A stretch of DNA of 46,815 nt, from assembly GCA_022795075.1 (NCBI GenBank), contig JAAWGB010000008.1, forward strand, positions 1-46,815. Reading direction: 5' to 3'. Under the pieces are notes generated by a model, which saw only the letters and a list, made by a program, of their open reading frames with translations, was not told where the DNA came from and did not search any database. The position numbers and the translations under genes are program-made. Source of the stretch: Clostridia bacterium (GTDB lineage: Bacteria > Bacillota > Clostridia > TANB77 > CAG-508). Positions 1-8,644 of this stretch are shown here, in pieces (within the stretch, counting starts at the first letter, position 1; each line of letters begins with the position of its first letter).

Positions 1-29
1 AAAGTATTTCGTAATTAGAAAATGTTAGA

Positions 30-83
30 AAGTATTTTAGGAGAATCTCAAAAATCCCTTTTTGAGAGGTGCCTAAAATACTT
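30..83. repeat. Imperfect hairpin downstream of recR
   Basis: Two nested perfect inverted repeats are visible. The outer arms are 12 bp (30-41 with 72-83, AAGTATTTTAGG) and the inner arms are 9 bp (46-54 with 59-67, TCTCAAAAA) around a TCCC loop, with short mismatched bulges between them. It lies about 100 bp past the recR stop. It could end the recR-ybaB-dnaX transcript, or be part of a mobile inverted-repeat element cut by the window edge. A weaker 8-bp pair (TGTTAATC at 114-121, GATTAACA at 154-161) lies between it and recR. Confidence 0.55.
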
Positions 84-179
84 CCTTACATTTACTATTC
101 GAAATAGCTTGACTGTTAATCTTTCTTATTTTATCATTATTTTTTGCTTTTATGATTAACATTTTAAATAAATTTTTCG

Positions 180-782
180 TTACAATTCTCTTCTTCCTTC
201 TAAAGCCTTTGTCAAAGTAATTTCATCTGTATATTCTAAATCTCCACCAACTGGTATTCCATGAGCAATTCTAGTAACTGTAATTCCCCCTAATGGTTTA
301 ATTAACTTAGACAAATACATAGCTGTTGCCTCTCCCTCCACTCTAGGATTGGTAGCCAAAATTACCTCCTTAACTTGTCCTTCCATCAGTCTTGCCAAAA
401 GTTCCTTTATTTTAATATCATCTGGTCCAATTCCATTCATAGGAGAAATCGAACCATGCAAAACATGATAAACTCCTTTAAACTCATGTGTTTTTTCCAT
501 AGCAATAATATCTCTTACATCTTCTACCACACAAATAAGTGATGAATCTCTTTTCGGATTTTTGCAAATCGTACATGGATCAGTATCTGAAATATTATAA
601 CATTTGCTACAATATTTCAAGTTTTTCTTAGCATTTACAATAGAAGACAGAAATTCATTTGTTTCTTCTTCTGAACAGTTTAAGATGTAAAAGGCAAGCC
701 TTGCAGCCGTTTTATGACCAATACTTGGTAATCTTTCAAAACTTTCAATTAATTTTTCAATAGATGGCGAATATAATGACAT
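180..782 (-). CDS. recR: Recombination mediator protein RecR
   Basis: RecR works with RecO and RecF to load RecA on gapped DNA. The 200-residue length is normal for the family. An N-terminal helix-hairpin-helix region ([13 protein letters not shown], about 18-30) is followed by a four-cysteine zinc motif (C58, C61, C70, C73) and a TOPRIM domain with the acidic VVEDVRDI segment (about 85-92) and the [10 protein letters not shown] motif (about 145-154). The start is supported by an upstream AAAGGA. It is the last gene of the dnaX-ybaB-recR group, a very common arrangement in Bacillota, and is read in the same direction as its partners with a 48-bp gap to ybaB. Confidence 0.97.
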   Translation of the reverse strand: MSLYSPSIEKLIESFERLPSIGHKTAARLAFYILNCSEEETNEFLSSIVNAKKNLKYCSKCYNISDTDPCTICKNPKRDSSLICVVEDVRDIIAMEKTHEFKGVYHVLHGSISPMNGIGPDDIKIKELLARLMEGQVKEVILATNPRVEGEATAMYLSKLIKPLGGITVTRIAHGIPVGGDLEYTDEITLTKALEGRREL

Positions 783-830
783 TTTTATTTTCCTTTCTTT
801 TATTCCAAAACAGGATTTTAGGGAATATCC

Positions 831-1172
831 TTAAAATCCTGGTATGTTAAATTTTCCTAATTGTGATGCTTGTTCACTATCTACTTTTCTTAATGCTTCA
901 TTTACACATGTTAAGATTAGATCTTCTAACATTTCTACATCTTCTGGATCTACTACTTCTGGTTTTATTTTTATTTCTTTCAAAGCCTTTTCTCCTGAAA
1001 CTTTTACAGCTACTGCTCCTCCTCCTGCTGTTGCTTCAAATTCTTTGGTTGCTAACTCTGCTTGTGTTTTTTCCATATCTGCTTGCATCTTTTTTGCTTC
1101 TTTCATTAGGTTATTGATATTCATTCCTCCGAATCCTCCCATTCCTCCTGGGAATCCTCCTCTTTTACCCAT
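831..1172 (-). CDS. ybaB: YbaB/EbfC family nucleoid-associated protein
   Basis: This is a small DNA-binding protein of the YbaB/EbfC family, always found between dnaX and recR in this kind of cluster. At 113 residues the length is typical. The N-terminus is rich in glycine, methionine and phenylalanine ([14 protein letters not shown]), followed by a charged helix (about 20-45) and the conserved core with the [22 protein letters not shown] segment split over about 57-78. The start ATG follows AAAGGAGA at good spacing. The family binds DNA as a dimer with little sequence specificity. Its exact role in the cell is not known. Confidence 0.93.
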   Translation of the reverse strand: MGKRGGFPGGMGGFGGMNINNLMKEAKKMQADMEKTQAELATKEFEATAGGGAVAVKVSGEKALKEIKIKPEVVDPEDVEMLEDLILTCVNEALRKVDSEQASQLGKFNIPGF

Positions 1173-1223
1173 TTTTATTTCTCCTTTCTTGGTTTTTATT
1201 TTTAAAAATCAACATAAATAATA

Positions 1224-2879
1224 TTATTCAATTATAGTAAATGGTATATTTGACTCATTTGCTAAGTTTTGTATGCTTTCTTCATTGGTTAACTCATGTT
1301 GTTTTTCTATTTGTGTTAAATATTTAATTTGCATTTCCTTTCCACAGGCAATTGAAACTAAATTAGAAATTTCTTTTTTATTTTCTTGCTTTTCTAGCAC
1401 AGCTTTTCCAAATGATGTCATTCCATTAGGAAATTCGATTCCAACTGTCATATCATTTATTTCTTTTGCTTTTGTTCCCATTAAATTGGTATATAAAACA
1501 ATTCTTCCATTTTGTTTCAAGTCATTCATAATTTGCGGCCAATATTCTTCTGCATGTTTAGAAAAATTTTTAGTTTTTGCACTTGCTTGATTATTTCTAC
1601 TACTTGTTGATTTTTGATTAGCTACTTGATTGTAGGTTGAATTTGATTTTGCTATGGTTGTTGGATTCGTTTCTAATTTTTGTTTTCCTATCTCTTGCAT
1701 TCCTTGTGCTACTTGATTATTAGAAATAGTAATTGCTTTTCCTGCTTTTAAATATTTTTCAATCTTTTCTATTCTTTCTTCTATTCCACTATTGATTGCT
1801 ACTTGTTGATTGCATAATCGAATAACACCTGCTTGGAACATAATGGTTTTTTGTGTTGACAGTTTTATGTCACTTTCTAATTTCGATAATTGATAGACTA
1901 AGTCTACTAATTTATTTTTTGATACCGATTGAGCTATAGTTTTGATTTGTTCTAATTCTTCTTCATTATATAATTCTAATTTCTTAGTTGCTTGATAGAT
2001 TAATATGTCTTTTACGTATTTTATCATTTCCCAAATGAATTGGTTAATATCTTTTCCTTCTTTTAATACTTCATTTACTTTTTCTAATGCTTTATCTACA
2101 TCATATTCTATCATAGCTTGTATGATACCATTTACAAATGTGACTTTTGGAATTCCTACTAAATCTTTTATTTTATCTTCATCAATTTTATTTTCTCCAT
2201 CTTGTATACATCTTTCTAAAATAGATAGTGCATCTCTCATGGCGCCTTCTGATAAAGAGGCAATAATTGCTAAGGCTCCTTTTGTTGCTTCTATTTTGCT
2301 TTCTTTACATACTATTTCTAATCTTTTCATGATATCTTCGTCCGAAATTCTTTTGTAGTCAAATCGTTGACATCTTGACAAAATGGTAGCTGGTAATTTT
2401 TGTGGCTCTGTGGTTGCTAAGATAAATTTTACATGCTCTGGTGGTTCTTCTAATGTTTTTAATAAAGCATTAAAGGCTCCTGTAGAGAGCATATGTACCT
2501 CATCGATTATATAAACTCTGTATTTTGCTTTGGTCGGTAAAAAGTTCACTTCTTCTCGTATACTTCTTATATCTTCTACACTATTGTTTGATGCTGCATC
2601 CATTTCTACAATGTCTGTTAGTGACCCTGAAATGGCTCCTTTGCAAATTTCACATTCATTGCATGGTTCTCCGTCTTGCGGATTTAAACAATTGATGGCT
2701 CTTGCTAATATTTTCGCAGCCGATGTTTTTCCTGTTCCTCTTCCTCCATTAAGCAAATATGCATGCCCCACTCTTCCAGCTATAATCTGGTTTTTTAGCG
2801 TTTTTGTTATATGTTCTTGCCCTACCATTTCCGAAAATGTTAATGGCCTAAATTTTCGATAAAGAGCTGTGTACCCCAT
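1224..2879 (-). CDS. dnaX: DNA polymerase III subunit gamma/tau
   Basis: This is the clamp-loader ATPase of the replisome. The N-terminal AAA+ domain shows a Walker A (GGRGTGKTS, about 44-52), a four-cysteine zinc module (CLNPQDGEPCNECEIC), the DEVHML Walker B, and the sensor segment TILSRCQRFD. The C-terminal 200 residues are variable, as usual for tau. The frame opens at 2906 with GTG, but the start at ATG 2879 (MGYTALYRKF) is preferred: it is preceded by AAAGGA at 9 nt and matches the normal family N-terminus. This gives 551 residues. It directly precedes ybaB and recR and follows the SRP RNA gene. Confidence 0.97.
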   Translation of the reverse strand: MGYTALYRKFRPLTFSEMVGQEHITKTLKNQIIAGRVGHAYLLNGGRGTGKTSAAKILARAINCLNPQDGEPCNECEICKGAISGSLTDIVEMDAASNNSVEDIRSIREEVNFLPTKAKYRVYIIDEVHMLSTGAFNALLKTLEEPPEHVKFILATTEPQKLPATILSRCQRFDYKRISDEDIMKRLEIVCKESKIEATKGALAIIASLSEGAMRDALSILERCIQDGENKIDEDKIKDLVGIPKVTFVNGIIQAMIEYDVDKALEKVNEVLKEGKDINQFIWEMIKYVKDILIYQATKKLELYNEEELEQIKTIAQSVSKNKLVDLVYQLSKLESDIKLSTQKTIMFQAGVIRLCNQQVAINSGIEERIEKIEKYLKAGKAITISNNQVAQGMQEIGKQKLETNPTTIAKSNSTYNQVANQKSTSSRNNQASAKTKNFSKHAEEYWPQIMNDLKQNGRIVLYTNLMGTKAKEINDMTVGIEFPNGMTSFGKAVLEKQENKKEISNLVSIACGKEMQIKYLTQIEKQHELTNEESIQNLANESNIPFTIIE

Positions 2880-2935
2880 AATTTCACATCCTTTATACCT
2901 TTTCACTTAAAAAAATAGTCGTCCACTTAATCTCT

Positions 2936-3028
2936 CTATGGAAAGTCTCCACATAAAGATGGCTACTTATTGCTGCTTCCTTCCGGACCTGACAAGATTC
3001 ATAGGTCTTTATTGGATTCTCTCCATAC
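2936..3028 (-). ncRNA. ffs: Signal recognition particle RNA (4.5S type, small)
   Basis: On the minus strand the canonical domain IV core GTCAGGTCCGGAAGGAAGCA is intact, including the GGAA tetraloop. The ends pair (TATGG near 3027 with CCATA near 2937), giving a short hairpin RNA of about 93 nt without an Alu domain. The RNA binds Ffh to target membrane and secreted proteins. Its position directly upstream of dnaX is the usual one in Bacillota. The exact ends are estimated from the closing helix. Confidence 0.92.
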
Positions 3029-3170
3029 AAAGATTAAATTTATGACCATTTGCATTATACAATGAATTCTTAATTTTATCAAGTATTTATGATAATATTT
3101 TAATGATATTTTGTTACAATCTACTAACCTATTATTTATCTTAATCGAAAAGTTTTTTATGCTTTAACTA

Positions 3171-3914
3171 TCATCTTTTAAAGACAAAATCTTTTACATC
3201 TGTTATCTCTTTTGATGTAGTTCCTTCTTCTATTATATTTCCAACTGGTAGATCCAAGCTAATAGTTGTTTTGTATTCTTTTGCTTGTTCTAATTTAATG
3301 GTTAAATCAAATGTTAGTTTTATTTTTAAATCTTCTTCCTTCACACCTGCTTTTTTTAATAATTCGTGATGATTAATTTCTTCATCATTGGATTGATACT
3401 GAGCTAAATTATTAATAGAACATCGAAGAGCAACTAAACCACCTTGATTTGAAATTTTTAATTGCTTTAAATTAGATTCTATATCTCCCTTATATTCTAG
3501 AGTTTTAATTTCATTTTCTTCTTGATTTTTGAAAATCGATTTTTCTTCTTTTTCATCTGGTTTATATAACTTTATGTTATCTTTTTTATTTGCTTCTATT
3601 TGAATATTATCGATCACAACTGTTTTGATTGCTTCTGTTTTTCCATATGCACTATTTTTGTCAATATATAAAAATATATCATTACTTTGGTAAATATCAA
3701 ATGCCCACTTTGTATTCGTTGCCTGCTTGTCAATTCCTTCTGAATTACTAATTACTGCTATTTTTGCCAGTTCAAATGGCATGTTTGTTTCACCTTCTAC
3801 ATGATATTTTAAAATGACAATGCCTAATGCAAATAAGATACTAACAATTATAATTATCATTATGACAATATTTAAATATTTTTTATTGGGGGTATTTCTC
3901 CATTTTTTAAACAC
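3171..3914 (-). CDS. Membrane-anchored protein of unknown function
   Basis: I do not recognise the family. The 247-residue product has a short basic N-terminus, one strong transmembrane segment (about 16-36, rich in Ile/Val) and a long extracytoplasmic part with alternating charged and hydrophobic segments but no cysteine pair or catalytic motif I can name. The predicted beta-rich C-terminal part resembles a small extracellular fold rather than an enzyme. The start is GTG with a perfect AAAGGAGG 5 nt upstream, so translation is well supported. It lies between tadA and the SRP RNA, on the same strand as both. Confidence 0.7.
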   Translation of the reverse strand: MFKKWRNTPNKKYLNIVIMIIIIVSILFALGIVILKYHVEGETNMPFELAKIAVISNSEGIDKQATNTKWAFDIYQSNDIFLYIDKNSAYGKTEAIKTVVIDNIQIEANKKDNIKLYKPDEKEEKSIFKNQEENEIKTLEYKGDIESNLKQLKISNQGGLVALRCSINNLAQYQSNDEEINHHELLKKAGVKEEDLKIKLTFDLTIKLEQAKEYKTTISLDLPVGNIIEEGTTSKEITDVKDFVFKR

Positions 3915-3977
3915 TTTTTCCTCCTTTGTATATTGAAAAAATAGTTATTTCTTTATTTTGGTAAGTTTATCCTATTT

Positions 3978-4448
3978 TTAATTTTTTTCTCTTTTCATCT
4001 TTCTTAGTTTTTTAAAAAAGTCTTTTAGTTCTTTTTCACATGTTTCTTGTTCAATTCCAGTTTCTATTTCTACTATATGATTAAAAGGGTAATCTTGTAA
4101 TAAGTTTAATACTGATCCACATGCTCCTGTTTTGGCATCCATTGTTCCTATATATACTTTTTTTATTCTTGCTTGTATTAATGCTCCAGCACACATGGAA
4201 CAAGGTTCTAGTGTGACATACATTTCACAGTCTAATAATCGCCATGTTTTTAGTTTTTTACTTGCTTTTTGAATAGCTATTATTTCTGCGTGTTTGGTTG
4301 TATCTGTTTTGGTTTCTTTTTGATTGTGTCCTCTTGCTATTATTTTTCCTTCTTTTACTATCACACACCCTACTGGTACTTCTAGTTTTTCTGTTGCTTT
4401 TCTTGCTTCTTTTACCGCTTCTTTCATATATTTTTCTTTTTCTTGCAT
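3978..4448 (-). CDS. tadA: tRNA-specific adenosine deaminase TadA
   Basis: TadA converts the wobble adenosine A34 of tRNA-Arg(ACG) to inosine, so that one tRNA reads CGU, CGC and CGA. The zinc-dependent deaminase motifs are intact: H53-A-E55 and P82-C-S-M-C86. The length (156) is typical, and AAGGGAG lies upstream of the start. This gene matters for the codon observation in this window: inosine decoding covers CGA but not CGG, so CGG needs its own tRNA-Arg(CCG). Confidence 0.93.
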   Translation of the reverse strand: MQEKEKYMKEAVKEARKATEKLEVPVGCVIVKEGKIIARGHNQKETKTDTTKHAEIIAIQKASKKLKTWRLLDCEMYVTLEPCSMCAGALIQARIKKVYIGTMDAKTGACGSVLNLLQDYPFNHIVEIETGIEQETCEKELKDFFKKLRKMKREKN

Positions 4449-4647
4449 GGTTTCTCCCTTTTTATTTTCAGTGCTTGAATGGCAATTATCAATAAAAAAC
4501 TTTTCCGATTTTTAGCACCATTTTCGATTATTAACTGCATATATATTTTAGCATATCTTTTATGAAATGTGTACTCTTAAATGTAAAAAACTTAATACAA
4601 AATTTTAAAAAATAAATTTAATAAATATGAAAAATGAGTGATTTAAA

Positions 4648-4702
4648 TTGATAATCCCTCGTTTTTATGTTATTATAATTCTAAAGAGAATTTAGAATTA
4701 TA
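4648..4702 (+). promoter_or_regulatory. Promoter overlapped by a 12-bp inverted repeat
   Basis: A -35-like TTGATA (4648-4653) is 17 bp from a -10-like TATTAT (4671-4676). A perfect 12-bp inverted repeat (TATAATTCTAAA at 4674-4685, TTTAGAATTATA at 4691-4702, 5-nt loop) covers the -10 and start region. That placement suits an operator, or an early transcribed hairpin controlling the genes downstream. No regulator can be assigned; the AraC-type gene at 6393 is a nearby candidate only by position. Confidence 0.45.
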
Positions 4703-4703
4703 T

Positions 4704-4808
4704 ATGAAAAAAGAAAAGAATAAAATTAGAAAAATTATTGAAAAAATGAATATAGTCACTTTTTTTAACAAAACTCCATCTAAATGTAAGAAAGAATTTT
4801 CTAAATAG
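4704..4808 (+). CDS. Possible 34-residue basic peptide
   Basis: A 34-codon ORF begins just after the inverted repeat and ends 73 bp before the hydrolase gene. The peptide is very lysine-rich (MKKEKNKIRK at the start, CKKEFSK at the end). No convincing ribosome binding site precedes it. It could be a leader peptide, a remnant of a longer gene or a chance ORF in A-rich DNA. I list it because it lies directly between the predicted promoter and the hydrolase. Confidence 0.25.
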   Translation: MKKEKNKIRKIIEKMNIVTFFNKTPSKCKKEFSK

Positions 4809-4881
4809 TAGAAAAGGGAAAAAGTGAAATAATAAATATTAAAAATAAGATAGCGATAATTATGATTTGTAGAGGTGTTAT

Positions 4882-5943
4882 ATGAAAAAGAGCTTGAAAA
4901 TAAGTTTAATTATAATTTTACTACTATTAGTTTTAATAACTATTATATTAATAGTTTTATTTAGAAATGAATTAAAAACATTAAAATCTTTCATTAAAAT
5001 TGATGACTATGGAATGTATAAAATGACTTATTATGGAGATTACGGATTTGATGACTTTTTGAAACAAGGTGCTACAAATGATAAAGACATAGAAAAATTT
5101 GTTACTAAAAAATTATTGAAAGGTATTCCAATAAAATTTAATGTTACAGATAGTGGATGTACTGCTTTTATAACAAAAAATGAAAATAAAGATATTATTT
5201 TTGCTAGAAACTTTGATTTCACTTATGCACCATCTATGCAATTATATACTAATCCCCAAAATGGATATTCTTCTGTGTCTACTGTAAATTTATCTTTCAT
5301 AGGATATTCAGAAGATTATTTACCAACTAAAGGAATTAGTTTAAATAACTTTTTGACTTTATCTGCACCTTACCTTCCATTTGATGGAATGAATGAAAAA
5401 GGAGTAACAATAGCTTTACTTGCAGTTCCAGAAGTACAAATGGAAAGTAATGAAAATAAGATTACACTTAATACAACAACTGCAATAAGATTAGTTTTAG
5501 ACAAAGCTTCAAATGTTGATGAAGCAATAGAATTATTAAAAAATTATAATATATATTTTTCAGCAGATGTTTATTGCCATTATCTAATAGCAGATAGTAC
5601 AGGAAAATCAGTAATTGTGGAATATTATGATAATGATTTACAGGTTATTGAAACTGATAAAGAATATCAAGTTGCTTCTAATTTCATTGCATATAATAAT
5701 TTAAATATTGGAGAAGGATATACTGAATTTAATAGATATGATAAAGTTGTAAATAAGCTAGAAGCTAGTAATAATTCACTTAATATCAATGATACTATTA
5801 ACTTATTAAATGATGTAGGAGTTTATGATAAAGATGGTTTTGACAAATTACAATGGTCTGTTGTTTATAATTTAACAAATAAATCAGGAATAATATGGGC
5901 ACATAGAAATAAAAGTAATATAATAGATTTTGAATTAAACTAA
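4882..5943 (+). CDS. Membrane-anchored choloylglycine hydrolase/penicillin acylase-like Ntn hydrolase
   Basis: The protein (353 residues) resembles the linear amide C-N hydrolase superfamily (bile salt hydrolase, penicillin V acylase, acid ceramidase-like). It opens with a strong transmembrane anchor (about 8-28). The likely nucleophile is C93 in DSGCTAF, and the superfamily's ARNFDF motif follows at 108-113 (compare GRN-D in bile salt hydrolases). Classical enzymes of this family mature by self-cleavage in front of the cysteine; here about 92 residues precede it, so an anchored or released precursor is possible. AGAGGTG precedes the start. The substrate cannot be read from sequence. It lies in an accessory group beside tRNA-Arg. 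Confidence 0.75.
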   Translation: MKKSLKISLIIILLLLVLITIILIVLFRNELKTLKSFIKIDDYGMYKMTYYGDYGFDDFLKQGATNDKDIEKFVTKKLLKGIPIKFNVTDSGCTAFITKNENKDIIFARNFDFTYAPSMQLYTNPQNGYSSVSTVNLSFIGYSEDYLPTKGISLNNFLTLSAPYLPFDGMNEKGVTIALLAVPEVQMESNENKITLNTTTAIRLVLDKASNVDEAIELLKNYNIYFSADVYCHYLIADSTGKSVIVEYYDNDLQVIETDKEYQVASNFIAYNNLNIGEGYTEFNRYDKVVNKLEASNNSLNINDTINLLNDVGVYDKDGFDKLQWSVVYNLTNKSGIIWAHRNKSNIIDFELN

Positions 5944-5965
5944 TAAATTACAATTTTGTAATTTA
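5944..5965. terminator. Small perfect hairpin after the hydrolase
   Basis: TAAATTACAA (5944-5953) pairs perfectly with TTGTAATTTA (5956-5965) around a 2-nt loop. It begins at the hydrolase stop codon and overlaps the first base of the predicted GNAT start codon. It may slow or end transcription; no clear T-run follows. Confidence 0.35.
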
Positions 5966-6333
5966 TGTTAAAATTGGATGAAAAAAATGAAGAAATAAAA
6001 AATATAAAAGAATATGTATCACAAGCATTAAATGGCATATCCAATTTAGTTATTGTTAAAAATGAAATCCATCAACCTATTGCTTTTATGGGAATAGAAG
6101 ATACCAAACTTGAAATGTTGTTTATTAAAAATACTCAAAGAGGAAAAGGTATAGGAAAACAATTATTAAACTATGGTATAGAAAATTATAATGTTAGTCA
6201 CTTAGCAGTCAATGAGCAAAATCCAAATGCAAAGGGATTTTATGAACATATTGGATTTAAAATATTTAAAAGAAGTGAATTAGATGAACAAGGTAATCCA
6301 TATCCCATTTTATATATGAGATTAGAAAAATGA
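5965..6333 (+). CDS. GNAT family N-acetyltransferase, apparently N-terminally shortened
   Basis: The acetyl-CoA binding motif A is clear (QRGKGIGKQLL, about 59-69), followed by VNEQNPNAKGFYEHIGF, typical of small GNAT enzymes. Only 122 residues are present, against about 145-150 in the nearest type I know (YjaB-like), and the first strand and helix of the fold seem to be missing or degenerate. No ribosome binding site precedes the ATG, which begins inside a hairpin. The gene may be a decayed fragment, or may be translated by coupling from the hydrolase gene. The substrate is unknown. Confidence 0.6.
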   Translation: MLKLDEKNEEIKNIKEYVSQALNGISNLVIVKNEIHQPIAFMGIEDTKLEMLFIKNTQRGKGIGKQLLNYGIENYNVSHLAVNEQNPNAKGFYEHIGFKIFKRSELDEQGNPYPILYMRLEK

Positions 6334-6392
6334 ATTTTAAGAGTGATATACATGTAAACAAAAATTGTAAATGATATTAAAAGGTGAATTTT

Positions 6393-7190
6393 ATGAATAA
6401 GTCTAAAATTATGTATTATCCAAAACAAATACCCTATTTATTAGATAGAGAATTTCAAGAAAATGTAGAATATATAGAGCATACTATAAAAGAATTAGAA
6501 AATTATTGCATGTGTATATGGACAATGAAATCAAAGAAAATATTAAATAAGACAATTTCAAATAATATTTTGCCAGATGCCTGTATTGATCTTGTTATCG
6601 ATTTTTCTAATCATACTATTTGTTTTGCAGGGTTTAGTAAAGAAACAGAAAATTTTCAATTAAATAAACAAATAGATTATATGGGTGTTAGGTTAAAACC
6701 AAGTATATTTTATTTATTGTATAATATAGAAGCAGACAAAATAATGGATCATGAAATACCTTTTTGTGATATAGAAAAAAAAATTAATTTAGAGGATATA
6801 TTAACTTTAAAAAACACAAATGAAAGAATAACATATTTAACAAATTATTTATTACAAAAAGCAAAAGGCAAAAAAGAAATGTTATTTATGGAAGTTGTAG
6901 ACGAATTATATAAAAATCCTAAAGAACAAACTGTAATGGATATTTCAAAGAAATTTGGATATAATGAAAGACATTTATATAGAATATTTAAAACTAATTA
7001 TGGAGTTTCACCAAAAGTGCTATTAAATATACTTAGATTACATCTATGCTTAACTTTAATACTAGAAAAAAATATGGATTTAATAGATATTGCTTTATTT
7101 TGTGGTTTTTACGATCAATCTCATTTTATAAGAGAAATAAAGAAATATACAGGAATTTCACCATTAAAGATAATAGAAGATTATCAATAA
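6393..7190 (+). CDS. AraC family transcriptional regulator
   Basis: The C-terminal 100 residues form a typical double helix-turn-helix AraC domain (MDISKKFGYNERHLYRIFK, then DIALFCGFYDQSHFIREIKK and YTGISPLK). The N-terminal half resembles the sensor domain of AraC proteins with the LPDACIDLVIDF signature, with no named ligand. The frame is open from GTG 6384, but ATG 6393 is preferred because AAAAGG lies 8 nt before it. It probably controls its neighbours, the VOC gene downstream and perhaps the hydrolase, but no operator can be proven. Confidence 0.85.
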   Translation: MNKSKIMYYPKQIPYLLDREFQENVEYIEHTIKELENYCMCIWTMKSKKILNKTISNNILPDACIDLVIDFSNHTICFAGFSKETENFQLNKQIDYMGVRLKPSIFYLLYNIEADKIMDHEIPFCDIEKKINLEDILTLKNTNERITYLTNYLLQKAKGKKEMLFMEVVDELYKNPKEQTVMDISKKFGYNERHLYRIFKTNYGVSPKVLLNILRLHLCLTLILEKNMDLIDIALFCGFYDQSHFIREIKKYTGISPLKIIEDYQ

Positions 7191-7254
7191 ATGTCCGTTT
7201 TTTACAATACAGTTTTAAATCTTTTTTTTACAATTATTTTGGAGGTAGAAATTT

Positions 7255-7635
7255 ATGTATGAAACGATAACAACCAATATTATGGTTAAAAATGTAAAAG
7301 AAACAATTCAGTTTTATGAAGAGAAATTAGGATTTCAAAAAATATTAAGTGTTCCAGAAGAAGGTGAAACTCTAGACTTTGCTATTTTAAGTAAGGATAA
7401 AATCTCTATTATGTTACAAGAACAAAAAAATTTAATAGAAGAATATCCAACTTTAAAATTAGGTGAAATTGTACCAACCTTTACATTATTTATAACTGTT
7501 AATGATGTTGTAAAAGTGTACAATGAATTAAAAGATAAAGTAAAAATTGCAAAAGAACTTCATAAAACTTTTTATGGCAAAGATGAATTTGCTATTTTTG
7601 ATAACAATGGAAATATATTGACAATTTCTTGTTAA
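7255..7635 (+). CDS. VOC (glyoxalase/bleomycin resistance) family protein
   Basis: This 126-residue protein has one vicinal oxygen chelate domain: an N-terminal TNIMVKNVKETIQFYEEKLGF motif (split at about 6-26) and a C-terminal DEFAIFDNNGNILT strand. The family includes metal-dependent lyases, dioxygenases and drug-binding proteins; sequence alone does not tell which. TTGGAGGT precedes the start. It lies 64 bp after the AraC-type gene and ends at a good terminator, so the two may be co-transcribed. Confidence 0.8.
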   Translation: MYETITTNIMVKNVKETIQFYEEKLGFQKILSVPEEGETLDFAILSKDKISIMLQEQKNLIEEYPTLKLGEIVPTFTLFITVNDVVKVYNELKDKVKIAKELHKTFYGKDEFAIFDNNGNILTISC

Positions 7636-7639
7636 AATT

Positions 7640-7670
7640 AAAAAGCAGACTAGAAATAGTTTGCTTTTTT
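7640..7670 (+). terminator. Rho-independent terminator after the VOC gene
   Basis: AAAAAGCAGACTA pairs with TAGTTTGCTTTTT (one G-T pair) around a GAAA loop and runs into a T-tract. It closes the plus-strand accessory group just before tRNA-Arg, which is read from the other strand. Confidence 0.8.
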
Positions 7671-7711
7671 CGTTTTTTCTATCTACCAAATATGAATAGA
7701 AAAATATATAC

Positions 7712-7789
7712 TGGTGTTCTTGGGCAGATTCGAACTGCCGACTTACGACTTAGGAGGTCGTCACTCTATCCATACTGAGTTACAAGAAC
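7712..7789 (-). tRNA. tRNA-Arg (anticodon CCT)
   Basis: The cloverleaf is complete on the minus strand: acceptor GTTCTTG with CAAGAAC, D-stem ACTC with GAGT, anticodon stem ACGAC with GTCGT around loop CTCCTAA (anticodon CCT), T-arm GGCAG-TTCGAAT-CTGCC, discriminator A and an encoded CCA. It reads AGG. AGG is indeed used as arginine in genes here, for instance in recR. It is the only arginine tRNA in the window; it cannot read CGG. Confidence 0.95.
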
Positions 7790-7924
7790 ATATTTATTTT
7801 TTCCCTTAGCTTGTACTATAATTCATATTCGCATTTTTACAATTCATAAGTATTATAGCAGTTTTTATATTTTTTGTAAATGCTTTTACTTGACATATCT
7901 GTTATAATAAAAATGGTGATTAAA

Positions 7925-8629
7925 ATGCAAAAAATATTAAGTCATATGAGAAAAGCAATTGAAGAATATCAAATGATAGAAGAAGGTGACAAAATTGCTG
8001 TTTGTTTATCTGGTGGAAAAGATTCTATTACTTTGTTACATGCACTAAAACAATTACAAAGATTTTATCCCAAAAAATTCGAGTTAATAACAATTAGTGT
8101 TAATCCGGGATTTGAGTTTTTTGATACGCAATTTTTACAAAAAATTTGCCATGCTATAGAAATTCCCTTATTCATTGAAAAAAGTAATGCTAAGGAAATT
8201 GTATTTGATATTCGAAAAGAAAAAAATCCTTGCTCTTTATGTGCTAATTTGCGTAGAGGTGTTATCAATTCTATTGCTATTCAAGAAGGTTGTAATAAAA
8301 TTGCTTTAGGGCATAATCAAGATGATGTTCTAGAAACATTTTTATTGAATTTACTTTATACTGGTAATATTGGTACTTTTTCTCCTAAAAGCTATATGAA
8401 CCGATCTAAAATAACTTTAATTAGACCTTTGGTTTATACGCCAGAAAAAGAAATTAAACGATTTATTCGAAAGAATAACTTTGAAGTTATGCCTAAGGTT
8501 TGCCCTATGGATGGTACTTCCAAAAGAGAAGATATGAAACAACTAATTTTTTCTTTAACTAAAAACATCCCTATGATTCGTGCCAATTTATTTGGTGCTA
8601 TTCAACGAAATTTAAAAGACTGGATGTAA
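7925..8629 (+). CDS. TtcA/TtuA-like PP-loop tRNA thiolation protein
   Basis: This is an ATP pyrophosphatase of the TtcA family, which activates a tRNA base for sulfur transfer. The PP-loop SGGKDS is at about 29-34. Cysteine motifs CSLCANLRRG and a later KVCPMDGTSKRE fit the family's iron-sulfur or zinc sites, and GHNQDDVLETFLLNL is the conserved central segment. The open frame extends upstream to 7880, but a -10 TATAAT at 7903-7908 places the transcript start after that, so ATG 7925 (MQKILSHMRK) is chosen, giving 234 residues. It is transcribed alone, away from tRNA-Arg. The exact modified base is not certain. Confidence 0.85.
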   Translation: MQKILSHMRKAIEEYQMIEEGDKIAVCLSGGKDSITLLHALKQLQRFYPKKFELITISVNPGFEFFDTQFLQKICHAIEIPLFIEKSNAKEIVFDIRKEKNPCSLCANLRRGVINSIAIQEGCNKIALGHNQDDVLETFLLNLLYTGNIGTFSPKSYMNRSKITLIRPLVYTPEKEIKRFIRKNNFEVMPKVCPMDGTSKREDMKQLIFSLTKNIPMIRANLFGAIQRNLKDWM

Positions 8630-8644
8630 AATTAGGGACGTTTT

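Noticed and set aside
844..1221. Plus-strand ORF opposite ybaB
   Set aside because: It has no ribosome binding site and mirrors the ybaB coding sequence, which has strong family motifs.
7712..7789. tRNA-Arg(CCT) as a possible reader of CGG
   Set aside because: Anticodon CCT pairs with AGG; its third anticodon base (T) does not pair with C in the first codon position.
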